Assembly: GCF_910591885.1 (NCBI RefSeq)
Contig: NC_063279.1
Location: 6,138,001-6,202,000 of the forward strand
Length of the DNA: 64,000 nt
Direction of reading: 5' to 3'
DNA from: Bombus terrestris
Lineage: Eukaryota; Arthropoda; Insecta; Hymenoptera; Apidae
In this document: piece after piece, positions 14,066 through 26,800 of the stretch
Numbering within the stretch: the stretch's first letter is position 1
How the letters are laid out: every line of letters starts with the position of its first letter
Position numbers and translations under genes: made by a program
The notes under the pieces: generated by a model
Seen by the model: only the letters and a program-made list of their open reading frames with translations
The model's database searches: none
What the model was told of the DNA's origin: nothing

Positions 14066-14974
14066 GTAGGATATTATAGAAAACGTATATTCCGCGAGAT
14101 TAGTGTACGATAGGAAAAGACAATTCAAATATACGGTGTATAATAAACGTCAGAAATATTGCACCGAATATCGAAATTTACGGATGTAACGAATAAACGA
14201 CTGTTAAATATATCTTCAGATTTGTTTGAAACTTGATCGAGTTAATCGCGATAATCGGCTACTAGTTTCAAAATATTTCATAAAATATCCCTCAAATTAT
14301 TACTCGAAGAATGAATATCCTTACACGGCGTATCCGTAAAACGCATCTACAAGTACGGAATACTATCACGAACCTGTGAGTAAACGAATTTTCTAAAATC
14401 TCTCTGATGATATCGGTCGAATCGTGCGAGAAGAGCCCCGGAGAAGTGAAAGAAACGCGTATCCCGGGAAGAAGGGGGAAGAAAGTAAGCTAGCAAAAGG
14501 GAGGGATAGGCCGAGCGACGACGAAATAACGAGAAAAAAGGAGAAGCAGCCGCGACTCGTCTCGGAGAGAGAAAACATTAAAGCGCGAGGATGAAAGAAG
14601 CCTCTTTGTGTTTCCCAGGTGAGCGTTATAAATGAGCTCTCCGACGGGAACGAGGGTGTCTGAACCGAGGGTGGCGAGCCGGAGGACCGCCGCCCGACCA
14701 CACCTATGCCACCAGAAGTCACCGGAGGACCACCGTTGCGACAAACGACCAAATCTGCTTTGCGGATGGATCGCGTTTTTCTTTCTCTTCGTTTCTTCCA
14801 GTCGAGCCACGCTATCGCTTTTTTCCTCCCCGTCGCGTGCTTTTTAATTACGGGGGCCGAGAGTCGCGTTCACGTGTCGACGGTTAATGTCTTAATTAAT
14901 TAGACGGGACAGCGGTAATATTCTTGATACCGGAATGCTGTTGGAATTTTTGAAAATTTGAATTTCTGAATTTT

Positions 14975-15130
14975 CAAATTTTCAAATATTCAAATATTCA
15001 AAGTTTCAAAAATTCAAACTTTCAAATTCAAAAATTCAAATTTTCAAAAATTCCAACAGCATTACAAAAATTTGAATTTTGAATTGAAAGCATTGAAAAT
15101 TTGAATTTTTGAATTTGAATTTGAAAATTT
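14975..15130. repeat. Edge module of the minisatellite, copy 1
   Basis: This non-array module runs from a few ATATTCAA units through CAAAGTTTCAAAAATTC, AAAAATTCCAACAGCATT and GAATTGAAAGCATTGAAA. It is repeated in direct orientation at 18403-18572. In copy 1 the AACAGCAT stretch also pairs with ATGCTGTTGGAATTTTTG at 14936-14953, so the left edge can fold into a hairpin of about 130 nt. Confidence 0.9.
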
Positions 15131-18100
15131 GAAAATTTGATTTTTTGAATTTGAATTTGAAAATTTGAATTTGAAAATTTGAAAATTTGAATTTGAAAAT
15201 TTGTATTTGAAAATTTGAAAATTTGAATTGGAAAATTTGAATTTGAAAATTTGAAAATTTGAATTTGAAAATTTGAAAATCTGAATTTAAAAACTTGAAA
15301 ATTTGAATTTGAAAATTTGAATTTAAAAATTTGAAAATTGAATTTGAAAATTTGAATTTAAAAATTTGAAAATTTGAATTTGAAAATTTGAAAATTTGAA
15401 TTTGAAAATTTGAATTTGAAAATTCGAATTTAAAAATTTTCAAATTTTCAAATTCAAATTTTCAAATTTTTAAAATCAAATTTTCAAATTCAAATTTTCA
15501 AATTCAAATTTTCAAATTCAAATTTTCAAATTTTCAAATCCAAATTTTCAAATTTTCAAATTCAAATTTTCAAATTCAAATTTTCAAATTCAAATTTTCA
15601 AATTCAAATTTTCAAATTCAAATTTTCAAATTCAAATTTTCAAATTCAAATTTTCAAATTTTCAAATCCAAATTTTCAAATTTTCAAATTCAAATTTTCA
15701 AATTCAAATTTTCAAATTCAAATTTTCAAATTCAAATTTTCAAATTCAAATTTTCAAATTCAAACTTTTACAATTCAAATTTTCAAATTTTTAAATTCAA
15801 ATTTTCAAATTTTCAAATTCAAATTTTCAAATTTTCAAATTCAAATTTTCAAATTCAAATTTTCAAATTTTCAAATTCAAATTTTCAATTTTAAATTTTC
15901 AAATTTCCAAATACAAATTTTCAAATTCAAATTTTCAAATTTTCAAATTCAAATTCAAATTTTCAAATTTTCAAATTCAAATTCAAATTTTCAAATTTTC
16001 AAATTCAAATTCAAATTTTCAAATTTTTAAATTCAAATTTTCAAATTCAAATTTTCAAATTCAAATTTTCAAATTCAAATTTTCAAATTCAAATTTTCAA
16101 ATTCAAATTTTCAAATTTTTAAATTCAAATTTTCAAATCCAAATTTTCAAATTTTCAAATTCAAATTTTCAAATTCAAATTTTCAAATTCAAATTTTCAA
16201 ATTCAAATTTTCAAATCCAAATTTTCAAATTTTCAAATTCAAATTTTCAAATTCAAATTTTCAAATTCAAATTTTCAAATTCAAACTTTTACAATTCAAA
16301 TTTTCAAATTTTTAAATTCAAATTTTCAAATTTTCAAATTCAAATTTTCAAATTTTCAAATTCAAATTTTCAATTTTAAATTTTCAAATTTTCAAATACA
16401 AATTTTCAAATTCAAATTTTCAAATTTTCAAATTCAAATTCAAATTTTCAAATTTTCAAATTCAAATTCAAATTTTCAAATTTTTAAATTCAAATTTTCA
16501 AATTCAAATTTTCAAATTCAAATTTTCAAATTCAAATTTTCAAATTCAAATTTTCAAATTCAAATTTTCAAATTCAAATTTTCAAATTCAAATTTTCAAA
16601 TTTTTAAATTCAAATTTTCAAATTTTCAAATTCAAATTTTCAAATTTTCAAATTCAAATTTTCAAATTCAAATTTTCAAATTCAAATTTTCAAATTCAAA
16701 TTTTCAAATTCAAATTTTCAAATTCAAACTTTTACAATTCAAATTTTCAAATTTTTAAATTCAAATTTTCAAATTTTCAAATTCAAATTTTCAAATTTTC
16801 AAATTCAAATTTTCAAATTCAAATTTTCAAATTTTCAAATTCAAATTTTCAATTTTAAATTTTCAAATTTCCAAATACAAATTTTCAAATTCAAATTTTC
16901 AAATTTTCAAATTCAAATTCAAATTTTCAAATTTTTAAATTCAAATTTTCAAATTCAAATTTTCAAATTCAAATTTTCAAATTCAAATTTTCAAATTCAA
17001 ATTTTCAAATTCAAATTTTCAAATTCAAATTTTCAAATTCAAATTTTCAAATTTTCAAATTCAAATTTTCAAATTCAAATTTTCAAATTTTCAAATTCAA
17101 ATTTTCAAATTCAAATTTTCAAATTTTTAAATTCAAATTTTCAAATTTTCAAATTCAAATTTTCAAATTTTCAAATTCAAATTTTCAAATTCAAATTTTC
17201 AAATTCAAATTTTCAAATTTTCAAATCCAAATTTTCAAATTTTCAAATTCAAATTTTCAAATTCAAATTTTCAAATTCAAATTTTCAAATTCAAATTTTC
17301 AAATTCAAATTTTCAAATTCAAATTTTCAAATTTTCAAATCCAAATTTTCAAATTTTCAAATCCAAATTTTCAAATTTTCAAATTCAAATTTTCAAATTC
17401 AAATTTTCAAATTCAAATTTTCAAATTCAAATTTTCAAATTCAAATTTTCAAATTCAAACTTTTACAATTCAAATTTTCAAATTTTTAAATTCAAATTTT
17501 CAAATTTTCAAATTCAAATTTTCAAATTTTCAAATTCAAATTTTCAAATTTAAATTTTCAATTTTAAATTTTCAAATTTTCAAATACAAATTTTCAAATT
17601 CAAATTTTCAAATTTTCAAATTCAAATTCAAATTTTCAAATTTTTAAATTCAAATTTTCAAATTCAAATTTTCAAATTCAAATTTTCAAATTCAAATTTT
17701 CAAATTCAAATTTTCAAATTCAAACTTTTACAATTCAAATTTTCAAATTTTTAAATTCAAATTTTCAAATTTTCAAATTCAAATTTTCAAATTTTCAAAT
17801 TCAAATTTTCAAATTCAAATTTTCAAATTTTCAAATTCAAATTTTCAAATTTTCAAATTTTCAAATTCAAATTTTCAAATTCAAATTTTCAAATTCCAAT
17901 TTTCAAATTTTCAAATTCAAATTTTCAAATTCAAATTTTCAAATTTTTAAATTCAAATTTCCAAATTCAAATTTTCAAATTCAAGTTTTCAAATTTTCAA
18001 ATTTTTTAATTCAAATTTTCAAATTCCAATCTTCAAATTCAAATTTTCAAATTCAAATTTTCAAATTCAAATTTTCAAATTCAAATTTTCAAATTCAAAT

Positions 18101-18402
18101 TTTCAAATTCAAATTTTCAAATTTTTAAATTCAAATTTTCAAATTTTCAAATTCAAATTTTCAAATTCAAATTTTCAAATTCAAATTTTCAAATTCAAAT
18201 TTTCAAATTTTCAAATTCAAATTTTCAAATTCAAATTTTCAAATTTTCAAATTCAAATTTTCAAATTCAAATTTTCAAATTCAAATTTTCAAATTTTCAA
18301 ATTCAAATTTTCAAATTCAAATTTTCAAATTTTTAAGTTCAAATTTTCAAATTTTCAAATTCAAATTTTCAAATTCAAATTTTCAAATTTTCAAATTCAA
18401 AT

Positions 18403-18572
18403 TTTCAAATTTTCAAATATTCAAATATTCAAATATTCAAATATTCAAAGTTTCAAAAATTCAAACTTTCAAATTCAAAAATTCAAATTTTCAAAAATTC
18501 CAACAGCATTCCAAAAATTTGAATTTTGAATTGAAAGCATTGAAAATTTGAATTTTTGAATTTGAATTTGAA
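18403..18572. repeat. Edge module of the minisatellite, copy 2
   Basis: This is a direct copy of the module at 14975-15130. It has two extra ATATTCAA-type units, and otherwise I noticed only one substitution in the aligned core (CATTCC against CATTAC). As in copy 1, it is followed by array in the GAATTTG orientation. This indicates duplication of a whole edge-plus-array block. Confidence 0.9.
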
Positions 18573-19045
18573 AATTTGAATTTTTGAATTTGAATTTGAA
18601 AATTTGAATTTTTTAATTTGAATTTGAAAATTTGAAAATTTGAATTTGAAAATTTGAATTTGAAAATTTGAATTTGAAAATTTGAATTTGAAAATTTGAA
18701 TATTTGAATTTGAAAATTTGAAAATTTGAATTTAAAAATTTGAAAATTTGAATTTGAAAATTTGAATTTGAAAATTTGAATTTGAAAATCTGAAAATTTG
18801 AATTTGAAAATTTGAAAATTTGAATTTTCAATAATTCCTTTTGGCCTAAACACATCGCGGGCGGAATTTTTTATCGGATGCCACGAGTGTGGGTTCTTGG
18901 ACTTTCGAATGGTATTTTTGCGTGGTTGATTTGTCTTGCATATTTTATTGCCGAGCCTTCTTCTATAACAGTTTACCGACTAATTATTTATTGGAGAATT
19001 AACGAGTTTTAAGGTATATTGGTTGCACGTTTCTTTTCTTCTCTC

Positions 19046-19066
19046 TTTTTTTTTTTTTTTTTTTTT
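19046..19066. repeat. Poly-T tract (21 nt)
   Basis: An uninterrupted T run after a CT-rich lead, about 200 bp beyond the right edge of the minisatellite. It could be the poly-A tail relic of a retrocopy on the minus strand, but no retrocopy body is recognisable next to it. Confidence 0.9.
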
Positions 19067-22000
19067 AAGGATTTTGGCGTCTTTCGTTAGATAGGTTCGT
19101 CGGATAACTTGTGAATCGAAAGATTTAGTTGCACAATTTCGTTTGTTTTATTTCCAAATTCGTTGATCTCATGCAAGAGCGTTTATCGATCCTGTTGGCT
19201 TGTGGCTTGCAATTTGTAAAATTTGGCCGATAATATTTTGTCTAAATTATTTGAAAAGATTGCTACGAATGGATTACTTGTAAAAATTTGCCGGTAATTT
19301 TGTAGAAGTATTAGTAAATTTCAGAATAGAGATCTTTGTTAAGTTTTTCAACTTAGATTTTGAACAAATTCTTTCTCCAGCTCTAAACTAATTGTCCCCG
19401 ATATCCAAGGTTTTCAATCATGCTAAAAGTTCATGAATAGAGTAGTGTGATAATATTCGATTCAACTTGTCGCTCTCACTATATTTATGTTACTAAAGAC
19501 TCTATGGTAATATAGAAGGCTTTTAACATAATTTAAACAGATTATGTAGAAAGCTCGTCCGCTTCATATTAAAGCAATTATGCTTTAATTAGATCCCCTT
19601 AGAAATAGTTATTCGAGCAAATGTAACTACTAATTCGAAGATGTACATTATCGCGTCTACGTTGATCTTCGAGTCCAAAACACAAGACCAAACATAACAA
19701 CGCTGAAGTTCTTTTTTAATATCAAACGATACGTCTCGATAATTGAATTTTCCTCGAAAATGTTATATAAAATGTTTCAAAAAAAGCCAGAAAATAAATG
19801 TTCTCAGAAAGGATAAAAAACATGTCATAGAAATATCATGTTCTACATTTCTCAAGACAATCCGAACGAAACCAGAATTTTCAAACTACGATCCAATAAA
19901 ATCAAAGTCAAGTACATCTTCACCGTTACTCAGCGTTCAACAACCGGACACCGAGAGCAAAATAATCCCCGAAAGCAAACATCTTCTTCATTCACGGGCT
20001 ATTTAAATACAACGGCGACTCCTCCCAGCCTTAATCCGTAATCGTACGATCTAATTCCGGATAAACGGGTAATAAGATAATCTACGAAAGCCCCCGGAGA
20101 GTTTCAAAATCAATTTATTCCGGGCCAGGGGGAACCGGTCGCAGAAAACGAAGCGGCCGCGGAACGAAGTCTCTGCCGGGCCAGACAACGAAATAAAAAG
20201 AAAAAAAAAAGAAAAGAAAAAGAAGAAAACGAAAGAAGAAGAAAAAAAGGCCTAGGTATATAGCTAGGGTTGTTCTCGCGCGATCACGCGTGATGCGGTC
20301 AGTTGGCGCTGACGCGAATATAATGAGGCACAGTGGCAATTTGGAGGTTAGCTAGCAAAAGCCTGGCGCAAGATACACAAAAACCATCTGATCGAGGATT
20401 ATACTTCCAAAAGGCTTTTGCCACTGCTTGCGACCGGTCTACACGCTCACCTTGCCGAATGTAAAGTTCGCGAGTTATATTAACAATGCTCTTAGTCCGG
20501 CGATAAAATGGGTCGGTGCAATGGGTCGCTGAATAACGCAACGAGAGCTTCGTCGTTGTGGTTACGCGGTTTTCGCGCCGCAACAATATGCGCCGCAATA
20601 ATATGCGCTGCTAGTTTTCTGCTGGAATTTTATGAATGTATTTTGCGCCGGTCCCGAGCTTTAGTTGCTATTACGTTGAAACGCAGAAAGGGTTCATGGC
20701 TTTAGGGTAGATTTTTAAGGGCTTGATCCGTTGACAGAAGGTTGCGTTATAGCTGTTGTTATGGTCGGAGAAGTCAGAAGTATCGTGATGTTGGTTACGG
20801 TTTATTAATTCCTTAGGACTTTTGTAAGGTAGAAATATACATTTTATTCTCCTTCTACGTTTTTTTTTAAATTTCCATTCGAGTAATCAATTTTGTATGC
20901 GGTACAAGTCTATCGTAGGAGAAATTGGTTAACGTAATAACAAATTAGCAAAGGTAATAACAAATATGTGAAATACTGAGAGAAGTTTACATTCATTCTA
21001 CTATCATTTTATAGCTAGATTTTTCTTCGAAATTGTGTTCTATCGCGAATACAAATCCCTTCTTTGACAATGGTAATTAATATCGTTCGACAATTGTTTT
21101 AGATTGATGAATAACGATCAATCTCGATCCTACAGAGTTCCCATAGAATATGCATAGAAGCATATCCCACGGTAATTTAATTGCGACTACATAATTTGCA
21201 TCTAATCATTCCATTATTTATTTTATATCCCCTAAATGCAACATTATGAATACAGATATGAAATAATACAAGAATTGTGCGATACTGTGAATAACAATAG
21301 CGTATTGTCGCTGCTAATTAATTTATCATTAGGTCTATTTATCGTTAACCAATAACTATTTACTGTTAATTATTCACTGATGCATTTCCCTCGTTCTTCG
21401 CGATAAAAACCACGTTATTAACAGAATATTCTAACGTCAACGAACTCACTAGCCTACAAAAAGCTCATTTTACGTATAAATTCCATTCGTATTTGTATTC
21501 GTTACATTCAAACATCATCCAACGAATAGAAAATCCAAAGAAAGAGAAGAGAAAAATTTAATAGAAAATAGAACGCAATCGAACTGTGTGAAAGTTGCTT
21601 CTCATCAAAGAGTATAAAAGAGTAGAAGAATCGTACGGAAGATCGACAGATTTGGATGTGAGTCACGCGAGAAACCAGCCCGCCGAAAATTCGTCGATTT
21701 CTATCGAAAGCCACGATACCCTTCCTACCTTTACGTGAACTCCGATAACTATCTTTGTGGCCCGTCTTATTCAGGATCGAGCAGTTGCACCCCGTGGTGC
21801 ATGAGAATCGTTGAAATCGACGTCAGAACGTCGCCTTCTCTTCTCGCGTTCTTCTCGAAATCCTCGTTGATGGAACCTGCTGGCATTTGGTAGGATACAC
21901 GTGGGCGTGGACCCGTCTTTATTTGACTCATTGTCAGAACTAAGTGGATCCCTCTAGCCTATACCATATGATCTACCTTATTTGCTCCGCTGCTGGATTA

Positions 22001-23774
22001 GAATGGCCCAGTGACCACCGGCTACGCTTGCTTCTTGTTTACATACGCGAGTTGGGAACGAAGGAAGAGCGACTATCTGCCTTAGCGCGATACGTATATC
22101 GTTCGACCAATTTTGACATTGAATTATTTTGTTAAAGCGTGTTATTTTGTTAGAGCAAGTAGAGTAATTCTCGCGAGTATCCTTCGAAAAATGAAAAACA
22201 CTGGAATTCGAAGGAGTATGCTCGCAGCGAACGTCTTATAACTTTTGCATAAATTGTCAGGTTGATTTCAAATTTTGCGAATGTAATCTATAGCATGCTT
22301 AACACATTCGTAAAATTTTTCTACGATGAATTTCGACTGATCGATTGAGAATCGTATTAAGTATATTTAATAGGTCGGAGGAGAAACGTCGAGTGGAAAA
22401 TCCTGGACGATGATGCTGCAGGAACACGATACCACGATGGCACCAGGTTTTCGCAAAGCTTTCTCGGATATTAAATTTCGTGGAATGCTCGAGGAACGAT
22501 GGGTAGAGAGCAAAACAACGGCGAGCGTACGAGAACCTTATTCCGAAACGTGGTGCGCTAAGGTACACTACTCGCGTACACCGTGTCTGCTCTCGAATAA
22601 TGTCTTGAGAAGTCGGCATTAAGCGAGAACACGCGACGTAACTCACCCGACACGGTTGCAACCATCGTGGTTGGATCTTTGCTTCGAAAGTTTCGTGGAA
22701 AAGTTCTCGTGACAAATCTGACTATTTTTTTAGGAAATTGTAGACGTTGTTCCGTGAAGATGCACACCCGATTAAAAGTACGAAGACACTTTCTACTTTC
22801 AAACGCATGGTAAGAGGCTGGTACTTTTATTTCCAACAAAAGATTCCGTGGACAAGACAAGTCCAGTAAACGACATTGCAAACGTGCAAGCAGATATGGC
22901 AAACGCGTTCAAGACAATCTCAAATATCTGTTCATTTTATCTGCAGAAATTTATTCGGATATCACAAGGATACTCGAGACAGCTTCAAAAATTTATTCGC
23001 TTTATCTGCAGATATTTATTAAACATTGACATACCAAAGGGACGTACTTTTGACGAGACAAAGGATTTTTCCAAATACGATTAGTGTTTGAATTAATGTC
23101 AGCTAAGTTCCGGTATATTCTTATCGTTTAGTAGTACTTTCACATAACTACCAAAATTTGCCGCTACTTAAACGAAATGCATAGAGCATGCGAAGTGTAA
23201 ATAGCTGTCATGGCCTCCTTTTGTACAGTGTCTGCGGATCAAGCGAATAAATTTTTCCAGAGCCGAGGGGGTTAATTCGAACGATTACTTCCAAAATCTC
23301 AGACCCTAATGAACCAAACAATCGATGAAATAACGGTGGAACCACTGGAGGCGCAACACGATCAACAGGCCGCCTCAAACAATACATTTCTCGAGCCACA
23401 ATGACGCGAGCTAAACCGCATCCCCCGTGGTCGTTGAATAAACAGTGATCATCCCGGTGCAAAGGTCTGACAGGCGAAAGTGAAGGCTAGACACGAATAT
23501 TATAATCAAGAAGATGTTCCTCTAGAGTGGAAGGAACAAAGGGGGAGAGCGCAAGGTGAGATACAGAGGATGCGTCAAAGAGATGTTTCGAGGTCTCGCG
23601 ACCTTCGAATCGGGCGATTTTAAACTCGCAACTCGTAGCCCGAGGCGAGCACCGGCATTAATACCAGTAATCGAAGAATCGAGAGATGCTCGCGTGCGCT
23701 CGTCTTGCACATGTTCCAACGAGCTGCCGATTCGAACTACCGGCCATTTTCCTTTAATCCTCCTCCTCATTCTC

Positions 23775-23806
23775 CTTCTTCTTCTTCTTCTTCTTCTTCT
23801 TCTTCT
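23775..23806. repeat. (CTT)n microsatellite
   Basis: About ten CTT units lie inside a pyrimidine-rich stretch. The poly-Leu and poly-Lys runs in open frames across it come from the repeat. Confidence 0.95.
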
Positions 23807-26800
23807 CTCGTTGTCGAAAGCGTGGTGGGTTCGCGTCGCTATCCGCTGTTCGTCTAAAATTCGACGCGCCGGCTAGAAGAGAGAAGCAAACAAACGAACC
23901 GGGCCGCCGTTCAGCAGACACATCAGCTGTGCGCATGCAAATTACAGCCGAACGCGATGCAACGCGTCCATATGGTGGTCCACCATTATCCGCACGCTCG
24001 CGACCAACGAACCGTCTCTCGTGGCGCCCTCTGAGAATCCTTACGTGTCTTCATCAACGGTACCATTACCCTGCAGACTTGGTTCAAGGAGTGTTTGCCA
24101 AGAGTTCGACGCTATTGTAACATTAGCCTCGAGAGAACATTAGAATGGCGATCAAATAGTCACTTGTATCTTCTATGAACGTATCTATTTACTAGAAGAG
24201 GGATGTGCTAGGAAAATGAGACATCTCAGATGTCGTCAATTTGATCTGGATTTGATCAAAGTCTATTCGTTGCTTTTGAGTTTGTTGTCCGGAATAGCGG
24301 CGAGTGGAAGAACGACGAGAATCGAGTAGTCGCGTGTATCTTCCACGAGTTTTGTATCTTCTATTTCTAAGAATTTGTCAGCAAAGCGAGATATTTTAAA
24401 AAATCGTCGATTCGATTGGAATTCGATCGGAATCGATCTTTTGCGTATAATCTTGTTTGCGAGGAGTCCGAAGATATCGTAATATGTTCCCCAAGGACCA
24501 AACTATGGCACAACTGCTGTTCGAAACGTAACAATTTCTTGGATGATTGTCAGAATGAAATTCGTTTCAGGATGTCTCGAAAGTGTAAAGCATAGAATTG
24601 CAGAACTATCATATTCCAGTTGGAATGCTATCAGCTCGATCGCAATTACTAACGCAATTGCTACAAACAATAATTCCACATAGCGGAAGTTACGTTTAAA
24701 ATGTCAATTGAATTTACTTCTTCAATTTTCACAAGTCACTTTCCCATTCCTATTTTACCGGCCCTGATTTTACTTCCAATTAGGATTTGAATAAATTTAC
24801 AGTTACGATAAATAAATAATCTATTACTTCATTACGGATAATGGATTCTACGATGGATTCTACGTACATCGTAGTGGTGTTAAATAATTCTAGCAATTAT
24901 TAACGTGTTTTTCATCATTGAAGCATTACGAAATCACGATATATCGAAGATCTGTTTCTTGGTTTCTTTTAGCATTCTGATTCCGAATGAACTTATCGAT
25001 AAGCAAATGAATGATTTATAATATCGACCATATAATCCGCATAATCCGTACCAGCTACCTGAATACTTTAAAACTCTGTTTCCGCTAGACTTCCACCAAC
25101 AACGAGCTCCGCACAAACTCTCAAACGCCAGGAACAACTATTTTCCAAATCAAGAAACACAATCCAACTACAAGCGGTGCGTCATTTCCCGTTTCAGAGA
25201 ATACCAACAGCGATCCGTTCCATTAACATTCACACGAGTCCCTTTCTCTCGAAACCAAACGATACCAAACTACAAATTTATCTTTGATCTTCGCAACGGC
25301 TTTGATCTTCGGACGAGTCGCGACTGCGAGTTTAACCGCTGCATTTGGCACGGATGAACAGCACCGAAGCGCGCGCAGAATTCTGACAAAAATCAAAGTA
25401 ATGCATTTTCACAGAAGCGTCTATATTTGGGATAATATTGGGACGAGAAAATGGAATCGAATGTAGGGAAACTGAATCTCGAAGGACGCGACGAAATCTC
25501 GGCGAAGATCGAATTAAACGATCCGGGCAGCGAGATTTAGCATCGTTTTTGCGCAGTGGAAAAAAGAAAGGAGAGAAGCTCGAGTGCTTTCTCCTCGTCT
25601 GCGAATTTTTTCATTTCTTCCTTTTTTTTCGATGCAAAATACGCAAGGTAGTAAATCGTTGGTTTATTGACGGTTAACGATGAATTTGTAATATTTATAT
25701 ATCGTGTAATTATGTTCTACATATATCTTGTTCTGTACATCTTGGCTACCTTTCGTTGCTGCACGTTCCAAACGATACCCAACAAACGTCAACTGGTAGA
25801 AACATTTTGTCCACGTTAAAACAAATTTGGATTTCCTAGCAACGCGCAAATGCACTGTGAAACAGTGAATAATCTGTGCACACCAAAGTGCGTGTATTTT
25901 TCTCAACGATCTTTTTCCGTCCTCGACAACCTCGACGATCTTTCTCTGTCGCGACGCGTTGACGCGTGTTTCTTATTTCTCTTCGATTCCTACGAACAAA
26001 TAGGCAACAAGTAAGGGCAATTAATACAAGCTACAGAAGGACGAAGAAACACGGAAAACATTGTTCGCCGATCTAGCAACTTTTTTTAGGAACATCGACA
26101 AAATCTTCCTGGTTGTCGCTTGAGCGGAGGCAAAGTTTTAGGAGGACGCGAAGAAAAAAGATTTGTCGTGGCCTACGGCCCATACAGAGGGAAACGGACG
26201 AGGGTTAGTAAAAGCAGGAAAAAAAAGGATAGAAGAAAGCTAGCAGCAGCGAGGCTACTGGAAGAAAGGGAGGGAAATGTGAGAAGAATAGGGAAAAAGG
26301 AGTGGTGGGAAAAGAGGAGAAGACGTAGCGCGACATGTAAATGCATGGAAGAAATTATTCATGGAAGATGCCAAGCTGCGGGCGCAATGAGACGAAACGA
26401 GATTCACGAGACAGGTCGAACTAACGACACTCGACGCGACGTCCTCGTTCTCATCCTCGACGCGGCGTCGTCGCTGGCTTGAGATACGGATCGGTGCTAA
26501 TGCCTTGCTTTATGGGTCAGGTTGGCTCGGCTACGCAGCGGTCACGTAGCGGCAAGGTTTGCACGGAATTTCAAAAAAACAGAAGAAAAAGGAGCGCGTT
26601 GTCACGTGCTGGTCCCGAGATTCTGGATGAAGAAACCATCAACGTGCTCTTTCATCGCGCGCGATATTCACGAGCGTCCGCTTCTCCTTCTTCTTAAGGT
26701 TCATTTTCACCGGTGAACGAAATTCTTCGACAGCTCGTCGTCTATTTGTCGTTTGCTGGCATACCGTTTGCGCAAACACGTCCGTGAGACGCATAGAGTG

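Larger units (their letters stand above)
4044..14935. other. Non-coding stretch, no gene recognised
   Basis: Besides the hairpin at 5738-5822 and the palindrome at 14040-14065 I see only unique AT-rich sequence. Purine-skewed, GC-richer patches occur at about 13,270-13,790 and 14,420-14,760. A 113-codon AT-rich open frame at 8192-8533 has no recognisable domain, and its residue make-up (Phe, Tyr, Asn, Lys, Arg) is what random AT-rich DNA gives. Confidence 0.5.
14936..18835. repeat. 3.9-kb AT-rich minisatellite of two alternating units, with orientation switches
   Basis: Almost every base from about 14,945 to 18,832 is built from two short units, TTTTCAAA (8 bp) and TTCAAA (6 bp), in irregular order. 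At about 15,070-15,430 and 18,520-18,830 the array reads in the reverse-complement sense (GAAAATTTGAATTTG). Between about 15,435 and 18,510 it reads in the CAAATTTTCAAATTC sense. Variant units such as CAAACTTTTACAATTC mark higher-order blocks. Two long minus-strand open frames here (Phe/Lys/Asn/Gln-rich, at 15036-15443 and 18491-18853) are translations of the repeat, not genes. The boundaries are sharp: complex sequence ends with GATACCGGAATGCTG on the left and resumes with ATTCCTTTTGGCC on the right. Confidence 0.97.

Noticed and set aside
15036..15443. 135-codon minus-strand open frame rich in Phe, Lys, Asn and Gln, and its counterparts at 18491-18853 and 18613-18855
   Set aside because: These are direct translations of the TTTTCAAA/TTCAAA minisatellite. 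Any frame without a stop in the unit stays open. There is no protein-like complexity.
14936..18835. Possible CRISPR-like array
   Set aside because: The units are 6-8 bp with no unique spacers of constant length. It is a eukaryotic minisatellite.
19046..19066. Poly-T as the tail of a retrotransposon or processed pseudogene
   Set aside because: There is no recognisable retroelement body, ORF or target-site duplication beside it. Kept as a simple homopolymer tract.
22299..22902. Overlapping minus-strand frames of 138 and 114 codons with a plus-strand frame between them
   Set aside because: Mutually overlapping frames cannot all be coding. None has a domain, and codon choice looks like background.
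26120..26482. 120-codon Arg/Lys/Glu-rich plus-strand frame
   Set aside because: It follows a purine-skewed stretch. Such skew yields charged pseudo-peptides without stops. No domain or splice pattern supports it.
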